From: Rhodoferax sp.
GTDB lineage: Bacteria; Pseudomonadota; Gammaproteobacteria; Burkholderiales; Burkholderiaceae_C
Length of the DNA: 34,395 nucleotides
NCBI RefSeq assembly: GCF_028714215.1
Contig: NZ_JAQTMS010000056.1
Coordinates: 1-34,395, forward strand
Direction of reading: 5' to 3'
Shown here one piece after another: positions 17,073 through 24,825 of this stretch. Positions within the stretch are counted from its first letter, which is position 1, and every line of letters starts with the position of its first letter. The notes beneath the pieces were generated by a model. The model saw nothing but the letters and a program-made list of their open reading frames with translations. It had not been told where the DNA came from and made no database searches. Both the position numbers and the translations under genes were made by a program.

Positions 17073-18454
17073 GCCGGCCCCGCCTCCACGTCACTGTCGA
17101 AGTCCTTGTCCAGCGGAATCAACGCCGCCACCTGGGGCTCCGGCAGTGCCTCCACTTTCTTCAGAGCCCGGCCCATGGCGCGGCTGCGCGTCTCGGCACT
17201 GTCGAGCGTCTTGAGCACGGTCTCGGTCTGCGACTTGACCTTGGCCAGCACGTCGCCAAACTTGCCGAACTCGGTCTTGACTGCGCCCAGCACCTGCCAC
17301 ACTTCGCTGGAGCGTTTCTCCAGCGCCAAAGTGCGAAAGCCCATCTGCAACGAGCTGAGCATGGCCAGCAGCGTGGTCGGGCCGGCCAGTGTGATGCGGT
17401 GCTCGCGCTGCAAGGCCTGCATCAGACCGGGACGTCGCAGCACCTCGGCGTACAAACCCTCGGTCGGCAGAAACAGGATGGCGAAATCGGTGGTGTACGG
17501 CGGCTCCACGTATTTGTCGACGATGGATCTGGCCTCCAGCCGGATGCGCAACTCCAGCGCCTTGGCCGCCGCCTCCACCGCTGCCACATCGGCCCGAGCC
17601 TGGGCATCGAGCAGGCGCTCGTAGTCTTCGTTGGGAAACTTGGCATCGATCGGCAGCCACAGCGGCTCGCCATTTCCCGATTTGCCGGGCAGCTTGATGG
17701 CGAAGTCGACCACGTTTTTGGAGCCGGGGCGGGTCGCCACCTGCGCCGCGTACTGGTCCGCCACCAACACCTGCTCCAGCAGGGAGGCAAGTTGCGCCTC
17801 GCCGAAAATGCCGCGCGTCTTGACGTTGGTCAGCAGATGCTTGAGGTCGCCCACGCCTTGCGCCAGCGTCTGCATCTCGCCCAGGCCTTTGTGCACCTGC
17901 TCCAGCCGGTCGGCCACCTGTTTGAAACTCTCCCCCAGTCGAGTCTGCAAGGTGGTCTGCAATTTTTCATCCACCGTGGCGCGCATCTCGTCGAGCTTGC
18001 CGGCGTTGCTGGCCTGCAATTGGGCCAGTTGCGTCTCCATGGTTTGCCGCACCTCCAGCAGACGCCTGGCGTTGGATTCGCTCAAGGACTGGAGTTGCAG
18101 CGTCAAGGTGTCGGACAAGGTTTTTTGCAGCAGCGTCAACTGCTGGCCAAAGGCGTCGATCTGGGTGTTTTGGGTGCGCGTGGCTTCGGCCCCCTGCTGC
18201 ACCAGGGACTGCTGAAAAGTGGCCAGGTTCTGCGTCATTTCCTGCCGCCCGGCGCGCGCCGACTCGCCGATCTCGCGCCGCAACTCGCGCTCCAGCCGCT
18301 CGTTGCCGCCCTGCAGCGCCGCCAGCAACTCGGCCCGGCCCTGAGCCGCCGCCAACAAGCCGGCGGAATCCAGGCGGCGCACCACCAGCCACAACAATAA
18401 CAAGCCGTTCAAACCGGCAAGTGCCAAACCCAGCCACAGCAAAACATCATTCAA
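17069..18454 (-). CDS. rmuC: DNA recombination protein RmuC
   Basis: A 461-residue RmuC family protein, close to the 475 of E. coli. RmuC limits DNA inversions at short repeats and has a PD-(D/E)XK-like nuclease fold. Features seen are an N-terminal membrane helix (VLLWLGLALAGLNGLLLLWLV), a long coiled coil over about residues 30-190 rich in Gln and Glu, and the conserved core with RGIFGEAQL, PIDAKFPNEDYERL, PYTTDFAILFLPTEGLYAEV and GPTTLLAMLSSLQMGF. The start is TTG at 18454 because GGAGGA lies about 7 bases upstream and it puts the membrane helix at the N-terminus; the frame stays open further upstream but runs through a terminator. It is coupled to the MFS gene. Confidence 0.93.
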   Translation of the reverse strand: MNDVLLWLGLALAGLNGLLLLWLVVRRLDSAGLLAAAQGRAELLAALQGGNERLERELRREIGESARAGRQEMTQNLATFQQSLVQQGAEATRTQNTQIDAFGQQLTLLQKTLSDTLTLQLQSLSESNARRLLEVRQTMETQLAQLQASNAGKLDEMRATVDEKLQTTLQTRLGESFKQVADRLEQVHKGLGEMQTLAQGVGDLKHLLTNVKTRGIFGEAQLASLLEQVLVADQYAAQVATRPGSKNVVDFAIKLPGKSGNGEPLWLPIDAKFPNEDYERLLDAQARADVAAVEAAAKALELRIRLEARSIVDKYVEPPYTTDFAILFLPTEGLYAEVLRRPGLMQALQREHRITLAGPTTLLAMLSSLQMGFRTLALEKRSSEVWQVLGAVKTEFGKFGDVLAKVKSQTETVLKTLDSAETRSRAMGRALKKVEALPEPQVAALIPLDKDFDSDVEAGPA

Positions 18455-18485
18455 ACCGGCTTCCTCCAAACCCCTATTGTTGTTC

Positions 18486-18514
18486 AAAAAAAAGGCCTCG
18501 CTGTGCGAGGCCTT
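18486..18514 (-). terminator. Intrinsic terminator of the TRAP binding-protein gene
   Basis: On the minus strand a 9-bp stem AAGGCCTCG/CGAGGCCTT with a 5-base loop is followed by an unbroken run of T (the A-run at 18486-18493 on the plus strand). It lies 26 bp after the stop of the TRAP substrate-binding gene and ends its transcript before rmuC. Confidence 0.9.
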
Positions 18515-18540
18515 CCGTGTGGCTTGAAAAAGCGAACCGA

Positions 18541-19626
18541 TTACAGTTTTTGCCCTGCCATGAAGGAGTCGAAACGACTTTCGGCAAAACGGAACCAGGC
18601 CACCTGGTCGCGCTGGAAGGTACGCAGATCGGCGTAAATCTTCTTCCATTCCGGACTCTTGGCGTCATTCTCGGCAAACACCTCCATCGAGGCCTTGAAC
18701 GAAGCGTCCATGACAGCTTGCGAGAACGGCAGCACCTTGGTCTTGGCCGCCACCAGTTGCTTCAAGGCCGGCGGATTGAGCGCATCGTACTTGGCCAGCA
18801 TGTCGGTGCTGGCCAGTGCCGAAGCCGCGTCAATGATGGCCTTGTACTCAGGCGACAAACCGTCAAACGCCTTCTGGTTGATGAAGAAGTCCACTTCCGG
18901 ACCGCCTTCCCACCAGCCCGGATAGTAGTAAAAAGGCGCCACTTTGTTGAAGCCCAGCTTCTGGTCGTCGTAAGGACCGACCCATTCGGCCGCATCAATA
19001 GTCCCTTTCTCCAGTGCCTGGTAAATTTCGCCGCCCGGGATGCTTTGCGGCACGGCACCCAGCTTTTGCATCACCTGGCCCACCAAGCCGCCACCCAAGC
19101 GCATTTTCAAGCCCTTGAAGTCGGCAACCGATTTGATTTCCTTGCGGAACCAGCCACCCATCTGGGTGCCGGTGTTGCCACCGGCAAAACTGGTCATGTT
19201 GTAAGCGGCGTAAAGCTCGTTCATCAACTTGCGACCGTTGCCGTGCATCATCCAGGCGTTCATCTGGCGCGCATTCAGGCCGAAGGGCACAGCCGAACCA
19301 AGCGCAAAGGCCGGGTTCTTGCCATAGAAGTAATAGGGCACGGTGTGGGCCATTTCCACAGTGGCATTCTGCACGCCGTCGACCACGCCAAACGGCGGCA
19401 ACAACTCGCCACCGGCATGCACCGAAATCTCGAACTTGCCACCCGACATGGCCTTGACGGCCTTGGCAAAGACCTCGGCACCGCCGTAAATAGTATCCAG
19501 CGACTTCGGAAAACTCGAAGCCAGACGCCAACGGATGTTGACACCCTGGGCGTGTACAGCGGGCGCTGCACCAGCGGCCAGAATACTGGCAATACCCGCG
19601 TTTTTAATTATCGACCGACGATCCAT
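18541..19626 (-). CDS. TRAP transporter solute-binding protein, TakP-like (2-oxoacid type)
   Basis: A 361-residue periplasmic binding protein of the DctP family. The N-terminus has a twin-arginine start (DRRSIIKNAGIAS) and a hydrophobic segment ending in AVHAQ, so export by Tat is likely. Ligand-site features resemble the TakP branch that binds monocarboxylic 2-oxoacids: GTQMGGWFRKE with Gln155, KMRLGG with Arg176 (the carboxylate-binding Arg), and EWVGPYDD with Trp215. The ATG at 19626 has AGGAG 8 bases upstream; the GTG at 19635 would be inside that site. The membrane subunits DctQ and DctM are not adjacent, so it is an orphan binding protein here. An intrinsic terminator follows. Confidence 0.92.
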   Translation of the reverse strand: MDRRSIIKNAGIASILAAGAAPAVHAQGVNIRWRLASSFPKSLDTIYGGAEVFAKAVKAMSGGKFEISVHAGGELLPPFGVVDGVQNATVEMAHTVPYYFYGKNPAFALGSAVPFGLNARQMNAWMMHGNGRKLMNELYAAYNMTSFAGGNTGTQMGGWFRKEIKSVADFKGLKMRLGGGLVGQVMQKLGAVPQSIPGGEIYQALEKGTIDAAEWVGPYDDQKLGFNKVAPFYYYPGWWEGGPEVDFFINQKAFDGLSPEYKAIIDAASALASTDMLAKYDALNPPALKQLVAAKTKVLPFSQAVMDASFKASMEVFAENDAKSPEWKKIYADLRTFQRDQVAWFRFAESRFDSFMAGQKL

Positions 19627-19743
19627 GTAGTTCACTCCTGGAGTTGTTGATTAAAAATCCCGTCGTGCAGCTAGACACAACGACGACCCATTACAGTCAC
19701 CCGACATTGTAGAAACATGCGTGGCCCGCATGGTGCGGGTTTT

Positions 19744-19860
19744 CCCTTGCGGGGCAGATCGCCAAGCGATTCTGAACCCTTGCGGGGCAGACCGCCAAGC
19801 GGCTCTGAGCCCTGCCGGGGCTGACCACCAAGTGGTTCAGAACCCTTGCGGGGTGGAGCG
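19744..19860 (-). repeat. 33-bp tandem repeat array, 3.5 copies, with conserved hairpins
   Basis: Units start at 19744, 19777, 19810 and (partial) 19843, spacing exactly 33 bp with no spacers. Each full unit has an 8-bp stem with one bulged base and a 3-base loop. Between units the stem bases change together: ATCGC/GCGAT, ACCGC/GCGG and ACCAC/GTGGT, so pairing is kept. Between these stems lies CCC-GCAA-GGG on the minus strand, a GNRA tetraloop hairpin, with GGCA in the third unit. The array lies just after the dxs stop and before the TRAP gene, both on the minus strand, so it would be in the dxs 3' RNA. A CCCGCA-TGG-TGCGGG hairpin at 19725-19739 adjoins it. Confidence 0.85.
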
Positions 19861-19873
19861 CATCAGGCAACGG

Positions 19874-21772
19874 TCAGGCGACCGCTTTCAGCGCCGGGCG
19901 CCCGGACTCCAGCAGCGGCGCAAAGCGCTTGAGCACCGAAGCCTCGATACCGGCCGCGTCCAGTCCTTGCAAAGCCAGCAGCTTGACCGGGTCGCCGTGC
20001 TCTATGAATTCGTCGCGCAAGCCCAGTTGCAGCAGCGGCTTGAGCACCCCGGCCGCTTGCAAGGCTTCACTGACGGCGCTGCCAGCGCCGCCCATGACCG
20101 CGCCCTCCTCCAGCGTCACCAGCGCTTCGTGCGTCGCGGCCACTTCAAGCAACAGCGCCCCGTCCAGCGGCTTGACCCAGCGCATGTTGACCACCGTGAC
20201 ATTGAGCGCCTTGGCGGCTTCCAGGGCCGGGTACAACAGCGTGCCGAACGCCAGAATGGCAACCCCTTTGCCTTGCCGCCTGATTTGCGCCTGACCAAAA
20301 GGCAGCGCCTTCAGACCGGGCTCAACCGCAACCCCGGCACCGGCACCGCGCGGATAGCGCACGGCCACCGGATGTTGCTGCGCAAAAGCGCAGGACAGCA
20401 GTTGTCGACACTCGTTTTCATCCGCCGGACAGGCCACGCTGATGTTGGGAATGCAGCGTAAATAAGGAATGTCATAGGCTCCGGCATGGGTGGCCCCATC
20501 GGCGCCCACCAGTCCGGCCCGGTCCAGCGCAAACACCACCGGCAGGTTTTGAATCGCCACGTCGTGGATCAACTGGTCGTAAGCCCGTTGCAGGAAAGTC
20601 GAGTAAATCGCCACCACCGGTTTCAGGCCCTCGCAGGCCAGCCCGGCGGCAAAAGTCACCGCATGCTGTTCGGCGATACCGACATCGAAGTAGCGCTCGG
20701 GAAAAAGCGCTTCGAATTCCACCATGCCGGAACCCTCGCGCATGGCCGGCGTGATGCCCACCAGCCGCCGGTCCTGCGCCGCCATGTCGCACAGCCACTG
20801 GCCGAAAACCTGCGTGAAGGTCTGCTTGGGCGGCGTGCTGGGCTGTTGCAGGCCAATGGCCGGATCGAACTTGCCGGGGCCGTGATAGGCCACCGGATCG
20901 GCCTCGGCCAGCTTGTAGCCCTGCCCTTTTTTGGTCACCACGTGCAGGAATTGGGGGCCCTTCAAGTGCTTGATGTTTTCCAGCGTGGGGACCAGCGAGT
21001 CGAGGTCGTGGCCGTCGATCGGTCCGATGTAATTGAAGCCAAACTTCTCGAACAAGGTAGCCGGCACCACCATGCCCTTGGCGTGTTCCTCGATGCGCTT
21101 GGCCAACTCGAACAGGGGCGGCGCGCCTTTCAGAACGGTCTTGCCGGCGTTCTTGGCGGCGGCGTAGAACTGTCCGCTCAGCAGCTTGGCCAGATAGCGG
21201 TTGAGCGCGCCCACCGGCGGGCTGATGCTCATGTCGTTGTCGTTCAGGATGACCAGCAGGTTGCAGTCGGCCACACCGGCGTTGTTGAGCGCCTCGAAAG
21301 CCATGCCGGCGGTCATCGCCCCATCGCCAATGACGGCTACCACGCAACGTTCTTCGCCCTGGATCTTGGCTGCCAGGGCCATGCCCAGGGCGGCTGAAAT
21401 GGAGGTGCTGGAATGCGCCGTGCCAAAGTCGTCGTACTCGCTCTCCCCGCGTTGCGGAAAGCCGCTCAAACCACCCAGTTGCCGCAGGGAGTCCATGCGT
21501 TCACGCCGCCCGGTGAGAATCTTGTGCGGATAAGTCTGATGCCCCACATCCCAGACCAGCCGGTCATGCGGCGTGTTGAAGACATAGTGCAAGGCCACCG
21601 TCAATTCCACGGTACCCAGATTGGAGCTCAAATGCCCCCCTGTTTTTGAAACGCTGTCGAGCAGGTAGGCGCGCAATTCGGCGGCCAGCAGATCGAGTTG
21701 CGCGCGCGGCAACAGCCGCAGGTCGGCCGGGCTATGGATGGTTTCCAGCAAGGGATACAACGTGTTTGACAT
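19874..21772 (-). CDS. dxs: 1-deoxy-D-xylulose-5-phosphate synthase
   Basis: A 632-residue thiamine-diphosphate enzyme that joins pyruvate and glyceraldehyde 3-phosphate, the first step of the MEP isoprenoid pathway and a source of thiamine and pyridoxal precursors. Features seen are SSNLGTVELTVALH near 49-62, the ThDP/Mg motif GDGAMTAGMAFEALNNAG starting at 149, NDNDMSISPPVGAL, and the transketolase half with FDVGIAEQHAVTFAAGLA, which holds the catalytic Glu, and DRAGLVGADGATHAG. Length matches the family. The ATG at 21772 is 25 bp after ispA, with no strong ribosome site, so translation may be partly coupled. Downstream is the covarying repeat array. Confidence 0.98.
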   Translation of the reverse strand: MSNTLYPLLETIHSPADLRLLPRAQLDLLAAELRAYLLDSVSKTGGHLSSNLGTVELTVALHYVFNTPHDRLVWDVGHQTYPHKILTGRRERMDSLRQLGGLSGFPQRGESEYDDFGTAHSSTSISAALGMALAAKIQGEERCVVAVIGDGAMTAGMAFEALNNAGVADCNLLVILNDNDMSISPPVGALNRYLAKLLSGQFYAAAKNAGKTVLKGAPPLFELAKRIEEHAKGMVVPATLFEKFGFNYIGPIDGHDLDSLVPTLENIKHLKGPQFLHVVTKKGQGYKLAEADPVAYHGPGKFDPAIGLQQPSTPPKQTFTQVFGQWLCDMAAQDRRLVGITPAMREGSGMVEFEALFPERYFDVGIAEQHAVTFAAGLACEGLKPVVAIYSTFLQRAYDQLIHDVAIQNLPVVFALDRAGLVGADGATHAGAYDIPYLRCIPNISVACPADENECRQLLSCAFAQQHPVAVRYPRGAGAGVAVEPGLKALPFGQAQIRRQGKGVAILAFGTLLYPALEAAKALNVTVVNMRWVKPLDGALLLEVAATHEALVTLEEGAVMGGAGSAVSEALQAAGVLKPLLQLGLRDEFIEHGDPVKLLALQGLDAAGIEASVLKRFAPLLESGRPALKAVA

Positions 21773-21797
21773 GGGCTATGTATTGACCAGTATTATT

Positions 21798-22766
21798 TCA
21801 GCAGCAACGGTTCACCACCATATTGGCCAGACCGCGCAGCGCCCGCGTGTCCCGCAAACCACTCTGGGCCAGTGCGGTCAGCGCCTGCTCCAGCAACTCC
21901 TGCGCATAGGCGGCAGAGCGCTCCAGTCCCAGCACCGACACGTAGGTCGGTTTATCCTGGCAGGCGTCCTTGCCCGCGGTCTTGCCCAGCGTGGCCGAGT
22001 CGGCCGTGACGTCAAGAATATCGTCCACCACCTGGAACGCCAAACCGATGGCAGCGCCATAACGGCTGAGGGCCGCCCGCGCGGCGCCGGGCAGCTCCGC
22101 AAAGGCCGCCCCCATCATGACGCTGGCTTGCAACAAGGCACCGGTCTTGAGACGGTGCATCTCGCGCAATTGGCTCTCCGACAGCCTGGCGCCGACGCTG
22201 GCCAGGTCAATCGCCTGCCCGCCGGCCATGCCGGCACTGCCGGCAGCCCGCGCCAGCAAACGACAGAGCTGGGCCTGCAAGCCGGCCGGCATGCCGGCAT
22301 CCGGCGTCAACAGCTCAAACGCCAGTGCCTGCAAGGCGTCGCCGGCCAGTAGCGCCCTGGCTTCGCCAAATTTCACGTGCACGGTGGGCTTGCCGCGGCG
22401 CAGCACGTCGTTGTCCATGCAAGGCATGTCGTCGTGCACCAGGGAATAAGCGTGAATCAGCTCGACCGCGCAGGCGGCGCGCAAGGCCGCTGTATAGCGC
22501 TCGGCCGGCAGCAGCATTTCGCCGCTGCCAGCCACCTCCGGCGGCTCGCCAGTGACCGACTCGCAGGCCGCCAGCAGCAGCAAGGGGCGCAACCGCTTGC
22601 CGCCATCCAGCACCGCGTAGCGCATGGCTTCGATCAGCTCGGCCGGCGCGCCGTGATCGACGGCGGCGCCGCCGTTGGCGCTGACCCAGCGACCAAGCGC
22701 CTGTTCAACACTGGCCAGATGCCCGCCACTCCACGCGCCCAGGTCAAATGGGGTATCGACTTTCAC
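21798..22766 (-). CDS. ispA: Farnesyl diphosphate synthase (polyprenyl synthetase)
   Basis: A 322-residue trans-prenyltransferase making geranyl and farnesyl diphosphate from IPP and DMAPP. The first Asp-rich motif is DDMPCMD in HAYSLVHDDMPCMDND and the second is DDILD in FQVVDDILDVTAD; GGKRLRP and the RRGKPT segment that bind diphosphate are also present. The start is GTG at 22766, overlapping the xseB stop in a GTGA. The frame stays open upstream but would run antiparallel to nothing and inside xseB. Slightly longer than E. coli IspA (299) owing to Ala/Gly-rich insertions. It sits in the common xseB-ispA-dxs operon. The C-terminus ends in two Cys. Confidence 0.95.
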   Translation of the reverse strand: MKVDTPFDLGAWSGGHLASVEQALGRWVSANGGAAVDHGAPAELIEAMRYAVLDGGKRLRPLLLLAACESVTGEPPEVAGSGEMLLPAERYTAALRAACAVELIHAYSLVHDDMPCMDNDVLRRGKPTVHVKFGEARALLAGDALQALAFELLTPDAGMPAGLQAQLCRLLARAAGSAGMAGGQAIDLASVGARLSESQLREMHRLKTGALLQASVMMGAAFAELPGAARAALSRYGAAIGLAFQVVDDILDVTADSATLGKTAGKDACQDKPTYVSVLGLERSAAYAQELLEQALTALAQSGLRDTRALRGLANMVVNRCC

Positions 22767-22999
22767 TCCGGCATCCACGTCTTGAGCATCCCCTGGTCCA
22801 GCACCTTGATCTGGCCTTCCACGGCTTCCAGCCGAGCGCGGCAAAACTTCAGCAACTCGGCGCCGCGCTGGTATTGCGTAAGCAGTTGCTCCAGCGGCAT
22901 GGCGCCCGATTCCAGCCGCGCCAGCAGCTGTTCAAGCTCTTCCAGAGCGGCTTCAAAACTGGCCGGTTTGACGGAACCGGAACGGGAGGCACTGGCCAT
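22763..22999 (-). CDS. xseB: Exodeoxyribonuclease VII small subunit
   Basis: A 78-residue protein matching XseB, the small helical subunit that joins XseA to cut single-stranded DNA ends. The core SFEAALEELEQLLARLESG and the later QYQRGAELLKFCRARLEAVE are typical of the family. ATG at 22999 is chosen; the frame is open far upstream, antisense to cheR, but that extension has no relation to the family. xseA is not in the window. It is the first gene of the xseB-ispA-dxs operon, divergent from cheR across a gap of 300 bp that contains no other gene. Confidence 0.93.
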   Translation of the reverse strand: MASASRSGSVKPASFEAALEELEQLLARLESGAMPLEQLLTQYQRGAELLKFCRARLEAVEGQIKVLDQGMLKTWMPE

Positions 23000-23261
23000 G
23001 GGCAGGATATTGTTTAGAACGGAAAGCTTGGATTTTAGGCGCTGGCGTGCGGCCTGCGGAAGGAATGGGCTTATTCCAGTCAGGTCATCCGCCAAAGGAT
23101 GGCGCAGGGTTGCCGGCCTGGCAGGGAACCGTCTTGTTGCGGCGGGCCACACTGTCTGGCCGGCGATGCTGAGAAGAACGGGCTTTTTGGAGCGGTCTTC
23201 TGGCCTTCGATTCCGGCTCGGCCTGTGTACATTGGGACGTGTCTCATGGGCTTGCCATGCG

Positions 23262-23280
23262 AGGCGCAATTTTTGCGCCT
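23262..23280 (+). promoter_or_regulatory. Hairpin just upstream of cheR, matching one upstream of flhB
   Basis: AGGCGCAA and TTGCGCCT pair perfectly around TTT, ending 19 bases before the cheR ATG. The same core GAGGCGCA...TGCGCCTG recurs before flhB at 27103-27119. There is no clear ribosome site between it and cheR. It could be an operator for a flagellar regulator, an RNA structure, or a dispersed small repeat. Confidence 0.5.
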
Positions 23281-23299
23281 GCGACATCCCCGAAAGTGT

Positions 23300-24169
23300 A
23301 TGAATACCAACCAGAATACCGCTGCGACCGTCTCCATCGGACCAGATTTCGTCCTCACCGACAAGGATTTTTCGAAGATCCGCACCCTGATACATCAGCG
23401 TGCCGGGATCGCGCTGAGCGCGCAAAAGCGGCAAATGGTGTACAGCCGCCTGGCCCGACGTTTGCGCAAACTCAAACTGAAGGAATTTTCCACCTATCTG
23501 AATTTTCTGGAGGCCGATCCGAACGGCGAAGAGTGGCAATTGTTCACCAACGCGCTGACCACCAACCTGACCTCGTTTTTTCGGGAATCGCACCACTTCC
23601 CGGCCCTTGCGGAGCACGTTCGAGGCTGTCCGCAACCGGTCACGGTCTGGTGCTCGGCCGCCTCCACCGGGGAAGAGCCGTACTCGATTGCAATGACACT
23701 GATCGAGGCGCTGGGCAACCGCGCCGGTGGCGCCAGCGTGCTGGCCACCGACATCGATACGCAGGTGCTGGCGGTCGGGGCGCAGGGCATTTTTTCGATG
23801 GAACAGGTCAGCAAACTGGAACCGGAACGCCTCAAGCGCTTTTTCCTGAAAGGTTCGGGCGCGCATGCCGGCAAGGTCCGGATACGGCCGGAAGTGGCGG
23901 CGCTGGTGAAGTTCCAGCAGCTCAATCTGCTGGACGCCAAATGGGCCCTGGCAGAGCCGTTCGACGCCATTTTCTGCCGCAACGTGATGATCTATTTCGA
24001 CAAACCGACGCAAGAGCAGGTTCTGCAGCGCTTTGCTCCGCTGATGAAGCCGCACGGCTTGCTGTTTGCCGGCCATTCCGAGAACTTTTCCTTTGCCAGT
24101 CACACCTTCCGGCTGCGCGGCAAGACGATTTACGAGCTGAGCGCCAGCCGGGCAAAGGCAGGCGCATGA
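23300..24169 (+). CDS. cheR: Chemotaxis protein methyltransferase CheR
   Basis: A 289-residue S-adenosylmethionine-dependent methyltransferase that adds methyl groups to glutamates of chemoreceptors. The N-terminal helical domain (FSKIRTLIHQRAGIAL, KRQMVYSRLARRLRKL) contacts the receptor. The catalytic domain has TNLTSFFRE (88-96), SAASTGEEPYS (119-129), the SAM-binding Asp in ATDID (149-153), CRNVMIYF (226-233) and GHSEN (258-262). ATG at 23300 is chosen because homology begins soon after; earlier in-frame codons run through the hairpin. Its ATGA stop overlaps cheD, starting the coupled cheR-cheD-cheB set. Confidence 0.95.
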   Translation: MNTNQNTAATVSIGPDFVLTDKDFSKIRTLIHQRAGIALSAQKRQMVYSRLARRLRKLKLKEFSTYLNFLEADPNGEEWQLFTNALTTNLTSFFRESHHFPALAEHVRGCPQPVTVWCSAASTGEEPYSIAMTLIEALGNRAGGASVLATDIDTQVLAVGAQGIFSMEQVSKLEPERLKRFFLKGSGAHAGKVRIRPEVAALVKFQQLNLLDAKWALAEPFDAIFCRNVMIYFDKPTQEQVLQRFAPLMKPHGLLFAGHSENFSFASHTFRLRGKTIYELSASRAKAGA

Positions 24170-24825
24170 ATTCAGTGGCCACTGAGCCGGCCGCGACCCT
24201 GCATTACTTTGACCGCGAGTTTGGCATTCCGGCGGTCAAACTGTTACCCGGCGAGTACTATGTCACGTCCGAGGATATGTTGTTGACCACCGTCTTGGGC
24301 TCCTGCGTTTCAGCCTGCGTGCGCGATGGCGCGGTCGGCATTGGTGGCATGAACCATTTCATGCTGCCGGAAGACGCGGACCCGGCCGGGCGGGACGCCG
24401 CTGCCGCCATGCGCTATGGCGCTTACGCGATGGAAATGTTGATCAACGAGTTGTTCAAAGCCGGCGCCCGGCGTGAGAGACTGGAAGCCAAGGTGTTTGG
24501 TGGCGGCGCGGTACTGGCCAATATGACACAGCTCAATATCGGCGACAACAACGCCGATTTTGTGTTGCGCTACCTCGAAACCGAGCGCATCCGCGTGGTC
24601 GCCCAGGACTTGCGCGGCAATCTGCCCCGGCGCATCAATTACTTTCCTCTGAGCGGCCGGGTCGCCATGCGAAAACTGCGCCGGCAGGAGGACACGCTGC
24701 TGGTGCAACATGATGAACTGGCGCTGGCGCAGGCGCTGGCCAAGCAGCGCGCCTGCAACAAGGCGGCGCTGTGTAACACCGGACTTCCCGGAAACCTTGC
24801 CAACAAAGATTCGTGGGCCGCATGA
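24166..24825 (+). CDS. cheD: Chemoreceptor glutamine deamidase CheD
   Basis: A 219-residue CheD, which converts receptor glutamines to glutamates. The catalytic set is present with family spacing: Thr41, Cys47 in TTVLGSCVSAC and His64 in GIGGMNHFMLP. KVFGGGAVL and NYFPLSGRVAMRKL follow as in the family. ATG at 24166 overlaps the cheR stop by 4 bp, and its own stop overlaps the cheB ATG by 4 bp. Having both CheD and a CheZ phosphatase in one cluster is usual for betaproteobacteria. The C-terminal 40 residues are Ala/Lys/Leu-rich and poorly conserved. Confidence 0.95.
   Translation: MNSVATEPAATLHYFDREFGIPAVKLLPGEYYVTSEDMLLTTVLGSCVSACVRDGAVGIGGMNHFMLPEDADPAGRDAAAAMRYGAYAMEMLINELFKAGARRERLEAKVFGGGAVLANMTQLNIGDNNADFVLRYLETERIRVVAQDLRGNLPRRINYFPLSGRVAMRKLRRQEDTLLVQHDELALAQALAKQRACNKAALCNTGLPGNLANKDSWAA

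Noticed and set aside
15861..17624. 587-codon plus-strand open frame across the MFS and rmuC genes
   Set aside because: Low-complexity composition (Gln, Arg, His), no domains, and antisense to two well-supported genes.
19661..19685. CGTCGT/ACGACG hairpin followed on the minus strand by GGATTTTT
   Set aside because: The stem is only 6 bp with a 13-base loop, and the T-run is separated from the stem, so a terminator for dxs is not supported.
19744..19860. Possible CRISPR array
   Set aside because: The units are directly adjacent with no unique spacers, and no cas genes are in the window.
19721..20461. Plus-strand frame that translates the 33-bp repeats as an 11-residue repeat (NPCGADRQAAL-like)
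   Set aside because: Most of it is antisense to dxs, and base changes among the repeats preserve stems rather than protein. The multiple-of-3 period is probably chance.
22763..24103. 446-codon minus-strand open frame spanning cheR
   Set aside because: Only its last 78 codons (xseB) match a family. The rest is antisense to cheR, whose motifs and catalytic residues are all intact.
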